A stretch of 64,000 bases of DNA from Limnohabitans sp. 2KL-17 (GCF_003063415.1 NZ_NESK01000002.1:92358-156357); one strand, 5' to 3'. Positions 8,977 through 18,020 are shown, counted from the first letter of the stretch. Notes: generated by a model not told the origin, from the sequence alone. Numbers and translations are program-made.

Positions 8977-9939
8977 TCAGTCAATGGCACTGGCCAGTAA
9001 AGGGTGGTCAACGCGGCCGCGCAAGACGCGCTCAAAGTGCGTGGGGTCGTGGGGCTTGAGCATGGATGCTTCTCGGGGGAGATGGTAGTCCCACAGTCTT
9101 GAAATCCAGAAACGCAAAGCCCCTGCGCGCAAAAGGCCAGGCAGCAATTCACGCTCTGGTGAACTCAATGGCCTCACCTTGCAATAGGCGCGAAGCATGG
9201 CGCGAGCCCGATCTGCAGCGTGTAAACCTGAGGGTAAATCGATGCACCAGTCGTTCATGCAGACCGCCAGGTCAAACAACCAGGTGTCGACGCCCGCAAA
9301 GTAAAAGTCAAAAAAACCGGTCAGCTGCTCGCCTTCAAACATCACGTTGTCGCGAAACAGGTCGGCATGCACCGGCCCACGGGGCAGGGCGGCATACGCA
9401 GAACTTTGTGCCATGTGGTTTTGAAAGGCAAGCTCGCTGCGCAGCAGGGCCTGTTGCGCTTCGTCCAGGTGGGGCAGGACCAGAGACACTGTGTCGTTCC
9501 ACCAGGTCAGGCCACGCAAGTTGGGCTGGCTGCGGTTGTAGTCCGCTCCGGCCAGGTGCATGCGCGCCAGCATGTTGCCCACGGCGGCGCAATGCACGGC
9601 TTGGGGTTGCAACTGGCTTTTGCCTTTGAGCTTGTTGACCACGGCAGCGGGCTTGCCACTCACGGTGTGCAGGATGTCGCCATCGCGGTTGGCCGCGGGG
9701 TCGGGCACCGGGATGCCGCGTCCCGCCAGGTGCTTCATCAAAAAAAGATAAAAGGGCAACTGCTCGTGGGTGAGGCGCTCGAACAAGGTGAGCACGTACT
9801 CGCCTTGATCGGTGGTGGCGAAATAGTTGGTGTTTTCAATGCCACCTTCAATGCCGCGCAATTCGGTCAAAGTCCCCAGATTCAGGGACTGCATCAGGTC
9901 GTTGGCCTGGGTTTCGGTGACTTCGGTGAATACCGCCAT
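8977..9939 (-). CDS. thrB: Homoserine kinase (APH-fold type)
   Basis: Homoserine kinase of threonine synthesis in the aminoglycoside-phosphotransferase fold used by pseudomonads and Burkholderiales, not the GHMP type of E. coli. 320 residues starting MAVFTEVTETQAND. The nucleotide loop is GGIENTNYFATT; the catalytic loop is GPVHADLFRDNVMF and the metal-binding segment GFFDFYFAGVDTWLFD. A longer in-frame N-terminus runs into the inverted-repeat region and is rejected. A TACAAT -10-like element lies at 9997-9992, giving a leader of about 50 bases. Confidence 0.93.
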   Translation of the reverse strand: MAVFTEVTETQANDLMQSLNLGTLTELRGIEGGIENTNYFATTDQGEYVLTLFERLTHEQLPFYLFLMKHLAGRGIPVPDPAANRDGDILHTVSGKPAAVVNKLKGKSQLQPQAVHCAAVGNMLARMHLAGADYNRSQPNLRGLTWWNDTVSLVLPHLDEAQQALLRSELAFQNHMAQSSAYAALPRGPVHADLFRDNVMFEGEQLTGFFDFYFAGVDTWLFDLAVCMNDWCIDLPSGLHAADRARAMLRAYCKVRPLSSPERELLPGLLRAGALRFWISRLWDYHLPREASMLKPHDPTHFERVLRGRVDHPLLASAID

Positions 9940-10023
9940 GAGAAGAAGGTCAAAGCGCCAGAAGGGGCTGGCGTGGGTGGGCAAAACAAGGATTGTAGAG
10001 TGTGAAAAGTCAACAATGACCGG

Positions 10024-10174
10024 CAAAGGGCTGGCTGCGCTGGGGCGATGTGGCAAAGCGAAGCGCCTCTGAGGCCCAGCGCAGCCAGCCCTTTGCGGGT
10101 CTGCACGGTACGGGGGAGATCGGTACCCGGCCTGCACCGAAGCTCAGAGGCGCTTCGCTTTGCCACATCGCCCC
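10024..10174. repeat. Nested perfect inverted repeats between thrB and polA
   Basis: Two overlapping perfect dyads lie here. Arms 10024-10044 and 10075-10095 (21 bp) form hairpin A. Arms 10042-10073 and 10143-10174 (32 bp) form hairpin B. The left arm of B lies almost wholly in the loop of A, so only one hairpin can form at a time. The 300-base spacer 9940-10239 holds this element and the promoters of the two divergent genes. No U-run follows either hairpin and no coding signal is credible. Confidence 0.85.
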
Positions 10175-10227
10175 GGCACAGACCCGGGCGCCGATCTGGA
10201 GGGGTACGAAAATGCTTTAACCCGGTA

Positions 10228-10233
10228 CACAAT
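10228..10233 (+). promoter_or_regulatory. -10-like element directly before polA
   Basis: CACAAT ends 6 bases before the polA ATG at 10240, the same spacing as the TACAAT ahead of uvrD. Only CAGGGG lies between, which could serve as a poor ribosome site if transcription begins further upstream. Leaderless translation is the alternative. Confidence 0.35.
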
Positions 10234-10239
10234 CAGGGG

Positions 10240-13104
10240 ATGAGCGAAAACACACCTGACTCCACCCCCTCCAAACCGGTTTTGCTGCTGGTCGACGGCT
10301 CCAGCTACTTGTACCGGGCGTTTCATGCCATGCCCGACTTGCGGGCTGTGCCCGGCGACCCGAGCAGCCCCGCCACCGGGGCCATTCGCGGCATGATCAA
10401 CATGATGGAGCGCCTGCGCAAGGATGTGCCTGCCGTCTACGCCGCTTGCGTGTTCGACGCCAAGGGCCCGACCTTTCGAGATGAAATTTACCCGGAATAC
10501 AAGCAGCACCGAAGCCCCATGCCCGACGATTTGCGGGCGCAAATCGAGCCCATCCATGAGTTGGTTCGCCTGCTCGGCTGGAAGGTGCTGGATGTGCCCG
10601 GTGTCGAGGCCGACGACGTGATCGGCACGCTGGCTTATGCCGCTTCAGCGCAGGGCATTGAGGTGATTGTGTCGAGCGGCGACAAGGATCTGGCGCAACT
10701 GGTGGACCAGCACATCACCATCATCGACACCATGAACGGCAAGCGCCGCGACTTGGCTGGTGTGGAAGCCGAGTTCGGTGTGCCCGCGCGCCTGATGGTG
10801 GACTTTCAGGCCTTGGTGGGTGATGTGGTGGACAACGTGCCGGGCGTGGCCAAGGTGGGCCCCAAGACCGCTGCCAAGTGGCTGCAGGAATATGGCTCGC
10901 TTGACAACTTGGTCGCCCATGCAGATGAAATCAAGGGCGTGGCGGGTGAAAACCTGCGCCAGTCCATCGACTGGCTCCCCACAGGCCGCAAACTGCTGAC
11001 CATCAAGACCGATTGCGACTTGAACGGCTGGGTGCCCGACATGCCCAAGTTGGATTTTCTGCACATGGGGCAGCCGGACAACGCCAAATTGCGCGACTTT
11101 TACCAAACCTATGGCTTTCGCGGTCTGGTTCAGGCGCTGGGGGGATCGGTGCCCTCGCCAGCCGTCAAATCAACCCTCAAACCCAAGCTGACTACGCCGG
11201 CCAAAGACACAGGCATGGGGGATTTGTTTGCCGACCCTGATGTGGCTGAGTCTGCATCCGAACTTGCGACACCGGGCCATGCGGCCAGCGCCGTGGTCCG
11301 CGACTTGAACTACGTCACGGTGCTCGACTGGGCCATGTTTGACGAGTGGTTGACACGCATCACGCAAGCGCCACTGACGGCCATTGACACTGAAACCACC
11401 TCGCTCGATGCGATGCGCGCTGAGATTGTGGGCATTTCTTTGAGTGTGAAAGCAGGCGAAGCGGCCTATATTCCGCTGACCCACAATGGCCCGGGCGCCC
11501 CCGAACAACTGCCGCTGGCCGATGTGCTGGCAAGGCTCAAGCCCTGGCTTGAAAACCCAGCGCACCTGAAGCTGGGCCAGCACATCAAGTACGACCGGCA
11601 TGTGCTGGCGAACCATGGCATTGAGGTGCGGGGCTACGCCCACGACACCATGCTGGAAAGCTATGTGCTCGAAGTGCACAAACCGCACGGCCTGGCGAAC
11701 TTGGCCGAACGCCACCTGGGCCGCCAAGGCATCAACTACGAAGACCTGTGTGGGAAGGGCGCGCACCAGATTCCGTTTGCGCAGGTTGATGTCGACAAGG
11801 CGGCGCATTATTCGTGCGAAGACGCCGAGCAGTGCCTGGACGTGCACGGGGTGCTGTGGCCGCAGATCGAAGCCGCAGCCGGGCTCAAACGCATTTACGA
11901 GCTGGAAATTGCCACCAGCGAAGCGCTGTTCCGCATTGAGCGCAACGGCGTGTTGATCGACGCCCCCACGCTGGCTGCGCAAAGCCAGGCACTGGGCGAG
12001 CGCATTGTTCAGCTTGAGCTCGAAGCCTATGAGATTGCAGGCCAGCCCTTCAACCTGGCCAGCCCCAAGCAACTGGGCGAAATCTTCTTTGACAAGCTGG
12101 GCCTGCCCGTGGTCAAGAAAACCGCCACCGGTGCTCGCAGCACCGACGAAGAAGTACTGGAAAAGCTGGCTGAAGATTACCCGTTGCCCGCCCGCATTCT
12201 GGAGCATCGCAGCTTGAGCAAACTCAAGGGCACCTACACCGACAAGCTGGCGCAGATGGCGCATCCGCGCACGGGCCGGGTGCACACGCATTACGCCCAG
12301 GCGGTGGCGGTGACGGGGCGCTTGTCGAGCAACGAGCCAAATTTGCAGAACATCCCGGTGCGCACCGCCGAGGGCCGCAAGGTGCGCGAGGCCTTTGTGG
12401 CCCCGCCCGGTTGCCTGATCGCCAGCGCAGATTACAGCCAGATCGAGCTGCGCATCATGGCCCACCTGAGCGATGACGCCGCCTTGCTCAAGGCCTTTCA
12501 AGAGGGGCTGGATGTTCACAAAGCAACAGCCGCCGAGGTGTTTGGCCTGACGCCTGACACCGTCAGCAGCGAGCAGCGCCGCTACGCCAAGACCATCAAC
12601 TTCGGCCTGATTTACGGCATGAGTGCTTTTGGTCTGGCCAAGGCGCTGGGCATCGACAACACGGCCGCCAAAAATTACATCACCCGATACTTCGAGCGTT
12701 TTGCGGGCGTCAAGCACTACATGGATGCCACCCGCGCGCAGGCCAAAGCTTTGGGCTATGTCGAGACGGTGTTTGGCCGTCGCTTGATGCTGCCCGAGAT
12801 CAACAGCCCCAATGGCCCGCGCCGAGCCGGGGCAGAGCGGGCGGCCATCAATGCGCCCATGCAGGGTACTGCTGCAGACCTGATCAAGCTGAGCATGGTG
12901 GCGGTGCAACAGGCGCTGGATGAACAAGCCAAGGCCACCAAGGTGATCATGCAGGTGCACGACGAGCTGGTGTTCGAGGTGCCCGAGTCAGAGGTTGAAT
13001 GGGTGCGGGCAGAAATTCCGCGCATCATGGCCAGCGTGGCTGAGCTCAAGGTGCCCTTGCTGGCCGAGGTGGGTTTTGGACCCAATTGGGAGCAGGCGCA
13101 CTGA
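10240..13104 (+). CDS. polA: DNA polymerase I
   Basis: A 954-residue Pol I for Okazaki fragment processing and repair. Domains: 5'-3' exonuclease (about 1-290, LLLVDGSSYLYRAFHA and SSGDKDLAQLV), a linker, 3'-5' proofreading exonuclease (about 370-560, catalytic DxE in AIDTETTSLD, LGQHIKYDRHVL and AHDTMLESYVL intact) and polymerase (about 600-954: motif A SADYSQIELRIMAHLS, motif B RRYAKTINFGLIYGMSAFGL, motif C MQVHDELVFEV). The start MSENTPDS is chosen over a 64-codon longer in-frame start that reads through the inverted repeats. Confidence 0.96.
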   Translation: MSENTPDSTPSKPVLLLVDGSSYLYRAFHAMPDLRAVPGDPSSPATGAIRGMINMMERLRKDVPAVYAACVFDAKGPTFRDEIYPEYKQHRSPMPDDLRAQIEPIHELVRLLGWKVLDVPGVEADDVIGTLAYAASAQGIEVIVSSGDKDLAQLVDQHITIIDTMNGKRRDLAGVEAEFGVPARLMVDFQALVGDVVDNVPGVAKVGPKTAAKWLQEYGSLDNLVAHADEIKGVAGENLRQSIDWLPTGRKLLTIKTDCDLNGWVPDMPKLDFLHMGQPDNAKLRDFYQTYGFRGLVQALGGSVPSPAVKSTLKPKLTTPAKDTGMGDLFADPDVAESASELATPGHAASAVVRDLNYVTVLDWAMFDEWLTRITQAPLTAIDTETTSLDAMRAEIVGISLSVKAGEAAYIPLTHNGPGAPEQLPLADVLARLKPWLENPAHLKLGQHIKYDRHVLANHGIEVRGYAHDTMLESYVLEVHKPHGLANLAERHLGRQGINYEDLCGKGAHQIPFAQVDVDKAAHYSCEDAEQCLDVHGVLWPQIEAAAGLKRIYELEIATSEALFRIERNGVLIDAPTLAAQSQALGERIVQLELEAYEIAGQPFNLASPKQLGEIFFDKLGLPVVKKTATGARSTDEEVLEKLAEDYPLPARILEHRSLSKLKGTYTDKLAQMAHPRTGRVHTHYAQAVAVTGRLSSNEPNLQNIPVRTAEGRKVREAFVAPPGCLIASADYSQIELRIMAHLSDDAALLKAFQEGLDVHKATAAEVFGLTPDTVSSEQRRYAKTINFGLIYGMSAFGLAKALGIDNTAAKNYITRYFERFAGVKHYMDATRAQAKALGYVETVFGRRLMLPEINSPNGPRRAGAERAAINAPMQGTAADLIKLSMVAVQQALDEQAKATKVIMQVHDELVFEVPESEVEWVRAEIPRIMASVAELKVPLLAEVGFGPNWEQAH

Positions 13105-13112
13105 TCAGGGGG

Positions 13113-13559
13113 TCATTTGCGTGATTTGAATTGAGCAATGCTTTTTTTGAGGTCTCGGTATTCTTCGCAGCCAAAGGTGCAGGCCTTGTCCAGGCGGCTG
13201 AGCAATGCTTCAGCGCCAGCAAGGTCGTTTTTCAAAAGTAACAGCTCACCGTAGTACTCCAGCGCTCCTCGGTGCTTGGGGTCTTTTTTCAGTGCTGCCT
13301 GGTAATTTTGCTCAGCCTCGGCCAAATTGGGCGTGGCTTTTTGACGCAAGCTGTAACCCATCAGGTTGTGCCAGTCGGCAGTTGGGGCGGTATCGCTCTG
13401 CTTCAGCGTGGTGATGGCTTGTTCGTAGTTTTTGGCTTCGATCAGTTTTCTCACCTGATTTTGCCAACTGCCTGAAGAGGGTTCTGCAGGGGGGGTATCG
13501 GCAGACATGACCGAGGTTGCTATGCTGAAAAGCACGCAAATGATGAAATTTTTTTTCAT
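13113..13559 (-). CDS. Small exported TPR protein
   Basis: A 148-residue protein starting MKKNFIICVLFSIATSVMSA, a clear Sec signal peptide with likely cleavage after MSA. The remainder is helical, with at least two tetratricopeptide-like repeats (NYEQAITTLKQSDTAPTADW; AEAEQNYQAALKKDPKHRGA). A CTFGCEEY motif near the C-terminus could form a disulfide. It is probably a periplasmic scaffold of unknown partner. Its 3' end faces the end of polA 8 bases away. Confidence 0.75.
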   Translation of the reverse strand: MKKNFIICVLFSIATSVMSADTPPAEPSSGSWQNQVRKLIEAKNYEQAITTLKQSDTAPTADWHNLMGYSLRQKATPNLAEAEQNYQAALKKDPKHRGALEYYGELLLLKNDLAGAEALLSRLDKACTFGCEEYRDLKKSIAQFKSRK

Positions 13560-13569
13560 GGTGATTGAT

Positions 13570-14241
13570 TCAGTTTGGCGAATATGAGAGTCCGGTTTTT
13601 TCCTCATTTTGGCTTTTCTCCATGACTTTTGCAAAATCAGGTGATGTTTCGAAATTCCCCATCCAATGCTTCAGGGCTGGCCAATTTTGTGTGTTGAACC
13701 AGGGGCGGTCTACATGTGCAAACTGCCTGACAAAAGGGGCCAGTGCTGCATCGGTGAGCCCCCAGTGGGGGCCTGACAAAAATTTTTGTTGTTGAAGCTC
13801 GGCATCCAGTACCAGCAGTAAGACAGATGCTAAGTCGCGATCTTTCAGGCCGTTGACCAGGCCAAAGCGGTTGGGGTATTTGTAGCGGTCCAGATGGGTT
13901 TTAAACAGGCCGTCATTGACCGCAATTTTTTCAAGAGACCTTTGCAAGTCTGCCAAACTGCCTGGAAGCCACTGATTCGGGTCGCGCTGTCGCAAAGCCC
14001 AAAGCATGATGTCCAGACTTTGGTCGATCACCTGTCCTCCTTGCGCTGGTAAGTTGCTGGGCACCCACAACACGGGCACGGTGCCTTTGGGCGACAAGGC
14101 CAGCATGTGGGCGGGCTTGTTTTTCAAGACCACTTCGCGCAGTTCATGGGCCACACTGCTGGCTTGCAAAGCCAGCCTTGCCCGAATGGCATAGGGGCAG
14201 CGGCGAAATGAATACAAAACAGGCAATACGGCGTCAGGCAT
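13570..14241 (-). CDS. Glutathione S-transferase family protein
   Basis: A 223-residue GST-like protein. The thioredoxin-fold N-domain starts MPDAVLPVLYSFRRCPYAIR, with a CPY active-site-like motif resembling glutaredoxin-2/GST-N3 proteins; the cis-Pro region is GTVPVLW and DQSLDIMLWA follows. The all-helical C-domain covers about residues 90-215. The same frame stays open for about 400 codons upstream, antisense to the hydrolase gene at 14332; that extension is rejected because the GST fold begins at MPDAV. The substrate is unknown. Confidence 0.85.
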   Translation of the reverse strand: MPDAVLPVLYSFRRCPYAIRARLALQASSVAHELREVVLKNKPAHMLALSPKGTVPVLWVPSNLPAQGGQVIDQSLDIMLWALRQRDPNQWLPGSLADLQRSLEKIAVNDGLFKTHLDRYKYPNRFGLVNGLKDRDLASVLLLVLDAELQQQKFLSGPHWGLTDAALAPFVRQFAHVDRPWFNTQNWPALKHWMGNFETSPDFAKVMEKSQNEEKTGLSYSPN

Positions 14242-14331
14242 GGTCGGAGTGTAAATCCCGTCACTTTTGCAATCCAAACGCGCATGTGCAAAGATGGATA
14301 CCCCTTCCATTTGTGATTCTGGAGACCTGCA

Positions 14332-15228
14332 GTGAACAAAGACTTGATTGATGACACGCAAGCCCTGTTGGGTGGGCGAATCGGCGCCAATGGCACGACG
14401 CGCCGGGTGGCCCTGAAAGCCGCTTTGGGCGTGGGTTACGCCGCAGCAGCGGTGCCGCTCATGGCGCAAACCGCAGTCAAAACCCCTTCCGCTGGGCTGG
14501 TCACGGGAGAAGTGACCATTGATGTGAATGGCTTCAAGATGCCGGCCTTTCGCAGTGCGCCCGAGGGCAAAACCGGTTTGCCGGTGGTGCTGGTGATTTC
14601 TGAAATTTTCGGGGTGCACGAGTACATCGCCGATGTCACGCGCCGTCTGGCCCAAGCCGGGTATATGGCCATAGCGCCCGAATTGTTTGTCCGCCAAGGT
14701 GATGCCACGGCCTATGGCGAGATTGCCAAACTGCAGGCTGAAGTTATTTCCAAGGTGCCTGATGCACAGGTGATGGCCGATCTGGATGCCTGCGTGGTGT
14801 GGGCGGCGGCCAACGGGGGCAATGCCAACAAACTTGCCATCACGGGATTTTGCTGGGGTGGCCGAATCACCTGGTTGTATGCCGTGCACCAGCCCAAACT
14901 CAAGGCGGGTGTGGCTTGGTACGGCCGTCTGGTGGGCAACGCCACGGCACTGACCCCAAGCCATCCAACAGCCTTGGTGGGCAAACTCCAGGCCCCCGTG
15001 CTGGGTTTGTATGGCGCTGCAGATACAGGCATCCCCCTCGATACGGTTGATAAGATGAAAACTGATTTGGCTCAAGGCCCCGCAGCAGCCAAAGCCAGCG
15101 AGTTTGTGGTTTATCCTGAGGCCCCGCACGCTTTTCATGCCGATTACCGCCCCAGCTTTCGCAAGGCGGCGGCAGAAGATGGTTGGCAGCGCTTGCTGGC
15201 TTGGCTCAAACGCCATGGCGTGGCCTGA
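14332..15228 (+). CDS. Dienelactone hydrolase family protein, probably Tat-exported
   Basis: A 298-residue alpha/beta hydrolase. It begins at GTG, and the N-terminus carries a twin-arginine-like motif (TTRRVALKAALGVGYAAAA) followed by an AQT cleavage site, as in several periplasmic DLH paralogues. The catalytic triad is visible: Cys in GFCWGG, Asp in YGAADTGIP and His in APHAFHAD. DLH enzymes hydrolyse dienelactone in chlorocatechol pathways, but exported paralogues often have undefined esterase roles, and no chlorocatechol genes adjoin it. It is divergent from the GST gene. Confidence 0.88.
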   Translation: MNKDLIDDTQALLGGRIGANGTTRRVALKAALGVGYAAAAVPLMAQTAVKTPSAGLVTGEVTIDVNGFKMPAFRSAPEGKTGLPVVLVISEIFGVHEYIADVTRRLAQAGYMAIAPELFVRQGDATAYGEIAKLQAEVISKVPDAQVMADLDACVVWAAANGGNANKLAITGFCWGGRITWLYAVHQPKLKAGVAWYGRLVGNATALTPSHPTALVGKLQAPVLGLYGAADTGIPLDTVDKMKTDLAQGPAAAKASEFVVYPEAPHAFHADYRPSFRKAAAEDGWQRLLAWLKRHGVA

Positions 15229-15243
15229 TTTTATGAACGCAAC

Positions 15244-15269
15244 GGCCGCCCTTTTGGGCGGTTTGTTTT
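15244..15269 (+). terminator. Rho-independent terminator after the DLH gene
   Basis: CCGCCC-TTTT-GGGCGG followed by TTTGTTTT, 17 bases after the hydrolase stop and just upstream of the ZIP gene. Confidence 0.8.
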
Positions 15270-15293
15270 GGGGTGTTGTGCACTCCGGGAAAC

Positions 15294-16199
15294 ATGATGA
15301 CTTTATTGGCGATTTTGGTGGGCACTTTGGTGGCAGGCATTGGCAGCGTCTGGGTGGCGGCCTGGCTGAGTTTCGGCGTGCTGAGTCGCTACACGCAGCA
15401 CATGTTGAGTCTGGCTGCCGGAGCTTTGCTGGCCACATCCTTTTTGCATTTGTTGCCGGAAGCTTTCGAAAGTGAAGCGGGCGCCCATGCGCTCTTTCTC
15501 ACCTTGTTGCTGGGCCTTTTGTTCTTCTTTTTGCTCGACAAGGCCGAACTGTGGCACCACGGACATGAGCACCACCATGGCGATGGCCACGGGCAAGTTG
15601 ACCATGACCATGACCATGACCATGACCATGGGCACGGCCACGGCCACGGCCACGGCCATGCCCATCATCCAGACAAGTCGGTAGCGCACACCCATGCAGA
15701 CGCGAGCGGCCATTCAAAGGCGGCGGCAATGCCCGTCGAGTTACCTCGAGGCCAGTGGGCGGTTTTGGCTGGTGACAGCGTGCACTGTTTTGGCGATGGC
15801 ATTCTGATCGCTTCGGCCTTCATCGCAGACATTCGCCTGGGCGTGATTGCGGCCTTGGCTGTGATGGCGCATGAAGTGCCACACCATATGGGTGACCTGG
15901 CCGTTTTGCGCCAGGGCAGCAGCAGCCGCCAGGCGGCCATTGTCAAAGTCTCCATGGCCGGGGCGATCACGGCTTTTGGGGGGGCTGTAGGTTACGTCTT
16001 GGTCGATGCTTTGCACGACTGGCTGCCTTATTTTCTGGTGGTGGCCAGCAGCAGCTTTGTGTATGTGGCGCTGGCTGACCTGATTCCCCAGTTGCAAACA
16101 CGCCTGTCTGCGCGTGAGACCGCAACGCAAATCATCTGGCTGGCTGTGGGCATCGGCATGGTGGTGCTGGTCAGCCTGGTGGCCGGACACAGCCACTGA
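15294..16199 (+). CDS. ZIP-family metal transporter with His-rich loop
   Basis: A 301-residue divalent-metal (zinc-type) transporter with about eight membrane segments. The start is one of two adjacent ATGs (15294 or 15297) preceded by CCGGGA. Between helices 3 and 4 lies a long cytosolic loop (about residues 88-145) dominated by His-Asp and His-Gly repeats, expected to bind zinc or related metals. Helix 4 carries the family signature HCFGDGILIASAF and helix 5 MAHEVPHHMGD. It follows a terminator and so probably has its own promoter. Direction of transport is inferred from the family. Confidence 0.9.
   Translation: MMTLLAILVGTLVAGIGSVWVAAWLSFGVLSRYTQHMLSLAAGALLATSFLHLLPEAFESEAGAHALFLTLLLGLLFFFLLDKAELWHHGHEHHHGDGHGQVDHDHDHDHDHGHGHGHGHGHAHHPDKSVAHTHADASGHSKAAAMPVELPRGQWAVLAGDSVHCFGDGILIASAFIADIRLGVIAALAVMAHEVPHHMGDLAVLRQGSSSRQAAIVKVSMAGAITAFGGAVGYVLVDALHDWLPYFLVVASSSFVYVALADLIPQLQTRLSARETATQIIWLAVGIGMVVLVSLVAGHSH
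15600..15665 (+). repeat. Hexanucleotide tandem repeats encoding the His-rich loop
   Basis: About five copies of a CATGAC-type hexamer followed by about five of a CACGGC-type hexamer, in frame within the ZIP gene. Each unit encodes His-Asp or His-Gly. Slippage would change loop length in two-residue steps without shifting frame. Confidence 0.85.
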
Positions 16200-16245
16200 A
16201 AAAACAGCGCGCGCAGACCTCTGCTCTGGTATGTCCGTAGCCCAG

Positions 16246-17103
16246 TCAGCCTTGAGCGCAGGCCAGGCCAGGGGTGCGGCACCATTCGCTCCAGCTGCCC
16301 GCATAAAGCGCGGTGGCGCCAAAACCAGCCAACTCCATTGCGATCAAATTGGGCACAGCGGTTACACCACTGCCGCAGTGGTGCACAACGCTGCTGGCAG
16401 GTCGGCCTGCCAACACCTGGCTCCACTCGGCTTGGAGTACATCGGCAGGTTTGAAACGGCCATCCTCCGTAAAATTTTCGGTGAATGGGCGATTGATTGC
16501 GCCCGGAATGTGTCCTGCGACCGGGTCCAGCGGTTCCACCTCACCGCGGTAACGTGCGCCAGCACGGGCATCAATCACGGTTTGTGCAGACTTGCCCAAT
16601 GAGGCAGAAACAGTTTCGGTCATTACCAAACTGCGCAGCGGCGGTTTCAGTTCGAAGCGGGCCGGCACGCCGGGGGCCGCCGGACCAACGGCCACTGGGC
16701 CACCCGCGTCTTTCCAAGCCTGCAGACCGCCATCGAGCACGGCCACCGCATCGTGCCCCAGCCATTTCAGCATCCACCACAAGCGACCGCAATAGTGCCC
16801 CTTGTTGCGGTCGTACACCACGATTTGCATGCCATTGTGGATGCCCAGACTGCCCAGCCATTGCGCCACGATCTCGCGCTGTGGCAGGGGGTGTCGCCCA
16901 CCGTTCACAGCCAGCGCCGTGTTGTGTGTGCTCAGGTGCCTGTCCATGTGGGCATGCCATGCGCCTGCAATGTGCTGGTTTTCAAAAAGGCCATCGGCCA
17001 AATCGGGCTTCATCAGGTCAAAACTGCAGTCGAGCACCGCGCAGGAGGCGCCCTGTTGCTGCAGTTGTTGTAATTCGGGGGCGGTGATCAGCAAGCCATA
17101 CAT
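16246..17103 (-). CDS. sseA: Two-domain sulfurtransferase (rhodanese, SseA-like)
   Basis: A 285-residue thiosulfate/3-mercaptopyruvate sulfurtransferase with tandem rhodanese domains. The inactive N-domain covers about 1-140 (VVYDRNKGHYCGRLWWMLKW) and the catalytic C-domain about 160-285. The active-site loop is HCGSGVTAVPN with the nucleophilic Cys. The CGSGVTA loop is typical of SseA-type enzymes. An upstream in-frame extension of 45 codons is rejected. The gene lies 16 bases after the EamA gene, suggesting one transcript with it and the Rieske gene. Confidence 0.9.
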   Translation of the reverse strand: MYGLLITAPELQQLQQQGASCAVLDCSFDLMKPDLADGLFENQHIAGAWHAHMDRHLSTHNTALAVNGGRHPLPQREIVAQWLGSLGIHNGMQIVVYDRNKGHYCGRLWWMLKWLGHDAVAVLDGGLQAWKDAGGPVAVGPAAPGVPARFELKPPLRSLVMTETVSASLGKSAQTVIDARAGARYRGEVEPLDPVAGHIPGAINRPFTENFTEDGRFKPADVLQAEWSQVLAGRPASSVVHHCGSGVTAVPNLIAMELAGFGATALYAGSWSEWCRTPGLACAQG

Positions 17104-17119
17104 GGTCAAGTCTCCTGGT

Positions 17120-18007
17120 TCAGTGTTCTTCTGCGGGTGCTCTGGGCAAAGCGCGGTTGCGTAAAACGGTGGAGGCGATGCCGCTGGCCATGATGAGGGC
17201 AATGCCCAGCCAACCCATGAGCGGAATTTGGTCGCCAAACAACATCAGACCAAACAATGCGCCAAAGACGATGCCCGAATACTGCAGATTGGCTACGACC
17301 AGGGTTGAACCCCGGCTGTAGGCTTTGGTCATGCACAACTGTCCCAGCGCTGCCAGCAAGCCAATGGGCAGCAACCAAAGGGCGCTGGGCCACATCCAGG
17401 GGCTGACACCGGCGACCATCATCAGAACAGCCCCCACCACTGTGGTGCCCACTGAAAAATAAAACACAGTGCGGGCTTCCGGTTCGTTGAGCCGCCCCAA
17501 AGCGGCCACCTGCATATAGGCCAGGGCGGCGATCAAGCCGGAGAGCAAACCGACGATGCCGGCAAACAATTGGTCTTGTTCAATGGTGGGTCGCAGCAGC
17601 AAGATGACGCCGCCAAAACCCGCGATCACAGTCAGCACGATGGGGCCTTGACGGGTGGCGTCTTGCAGTTTGCCCATGACCAAGGTGCCCCCCACCAGAA
17701 AAACCGCCACCCAGATGCCACTCATGTAGTTGAGCGTCATGGCGGTGGCCAAGGGCAGATGGGCAATGGCGTAGAACCATGCGGCCAGTGAGGTAACCCC
17801 CACCACCGAGCGCCAGACATGCATCATGGGAATGGGGGTACGCAATGAAACGCCTTGCATGCGGCAGACGGTGATTATGAAAATGATCCCGATCAGTCCC
17901 CTGAAAAAAACCAGCTCAAAGGTGTGAAAGTGGGCCGATGCAAATTTGATGCACACGCCCATCATCGAAAAGAACAAGGACGCGAGAATCATCCATGAAG
18001 CTTGCAT
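17120..18007 (-). CDS. EamA/DMT-family transporter
   Basis: A 295-residue drug/metabolite superfamily carrier with two EamA repeats and about ten membrane helices. The start MQASWMILASLFFSMMG matches a usual first helix and lies 13 bases after the Rieske gene stop. The second repeat contains AALGQLCMTKAYSRG, a conserved EamA element. The likely function is export of a small metabolite, unidentified. It is in the middle of a three-gene minus-strand run (Rieske, EamA, rhodanese). Confidence 0.88.
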   Translation of the reverse strand: MQASWMILASLFFSMMGVCIKFASAHFHTFELVFFRGLIGIIFIITVCRMQGVSLRTPIPMMHVWRSVVGVTSLAAWFYAIAHLPLATAMTLNYMSGIWVAVFLVGGTLVMGKLQDATRQGPIVLTVIAGFGGVILLLRPTIEQDQLFAGIVGLLSGLIAALAYMQVAALGRLNEPEARTVFYFSVGTTVVGAVLMMVAGVSPWMWPSALWLLPIGLLAALGQLCMTKAYSRGSTLVVANLQYSGIVFGALFGLMLFGDQIPLMGWLGIALIMASGIASTVLRNRALPRAPAEEH

Positions 18008-18020
18008 CGGCCGGTGACTT

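Noticed and set aside
10048..10239. 64-codon N-terminal extension of polA
   Set aside because: It reads through perfect inverted repeats and is not part of the Pol I family; the ATG at 10240 begins the conserved protein.
11170..12960. Open frame of about 596 codons antisense to polA
   Set aside because: Low-complexity translation without motifs; polA on the other strand has all catalytic motifs intact.
14242..15438. In-frame N-terminal extension of the GST gene by about 400 codons
   Set aside because: It is antisense to the dienelactone-hydrolase gene and has no similarity; the GST fold begins at 14241.
15600..15665. CRISPR-like repeats
   Set aside because: Units are contiguous hexamers without spacers and encode the His-rich loop of a ZIP carrier.
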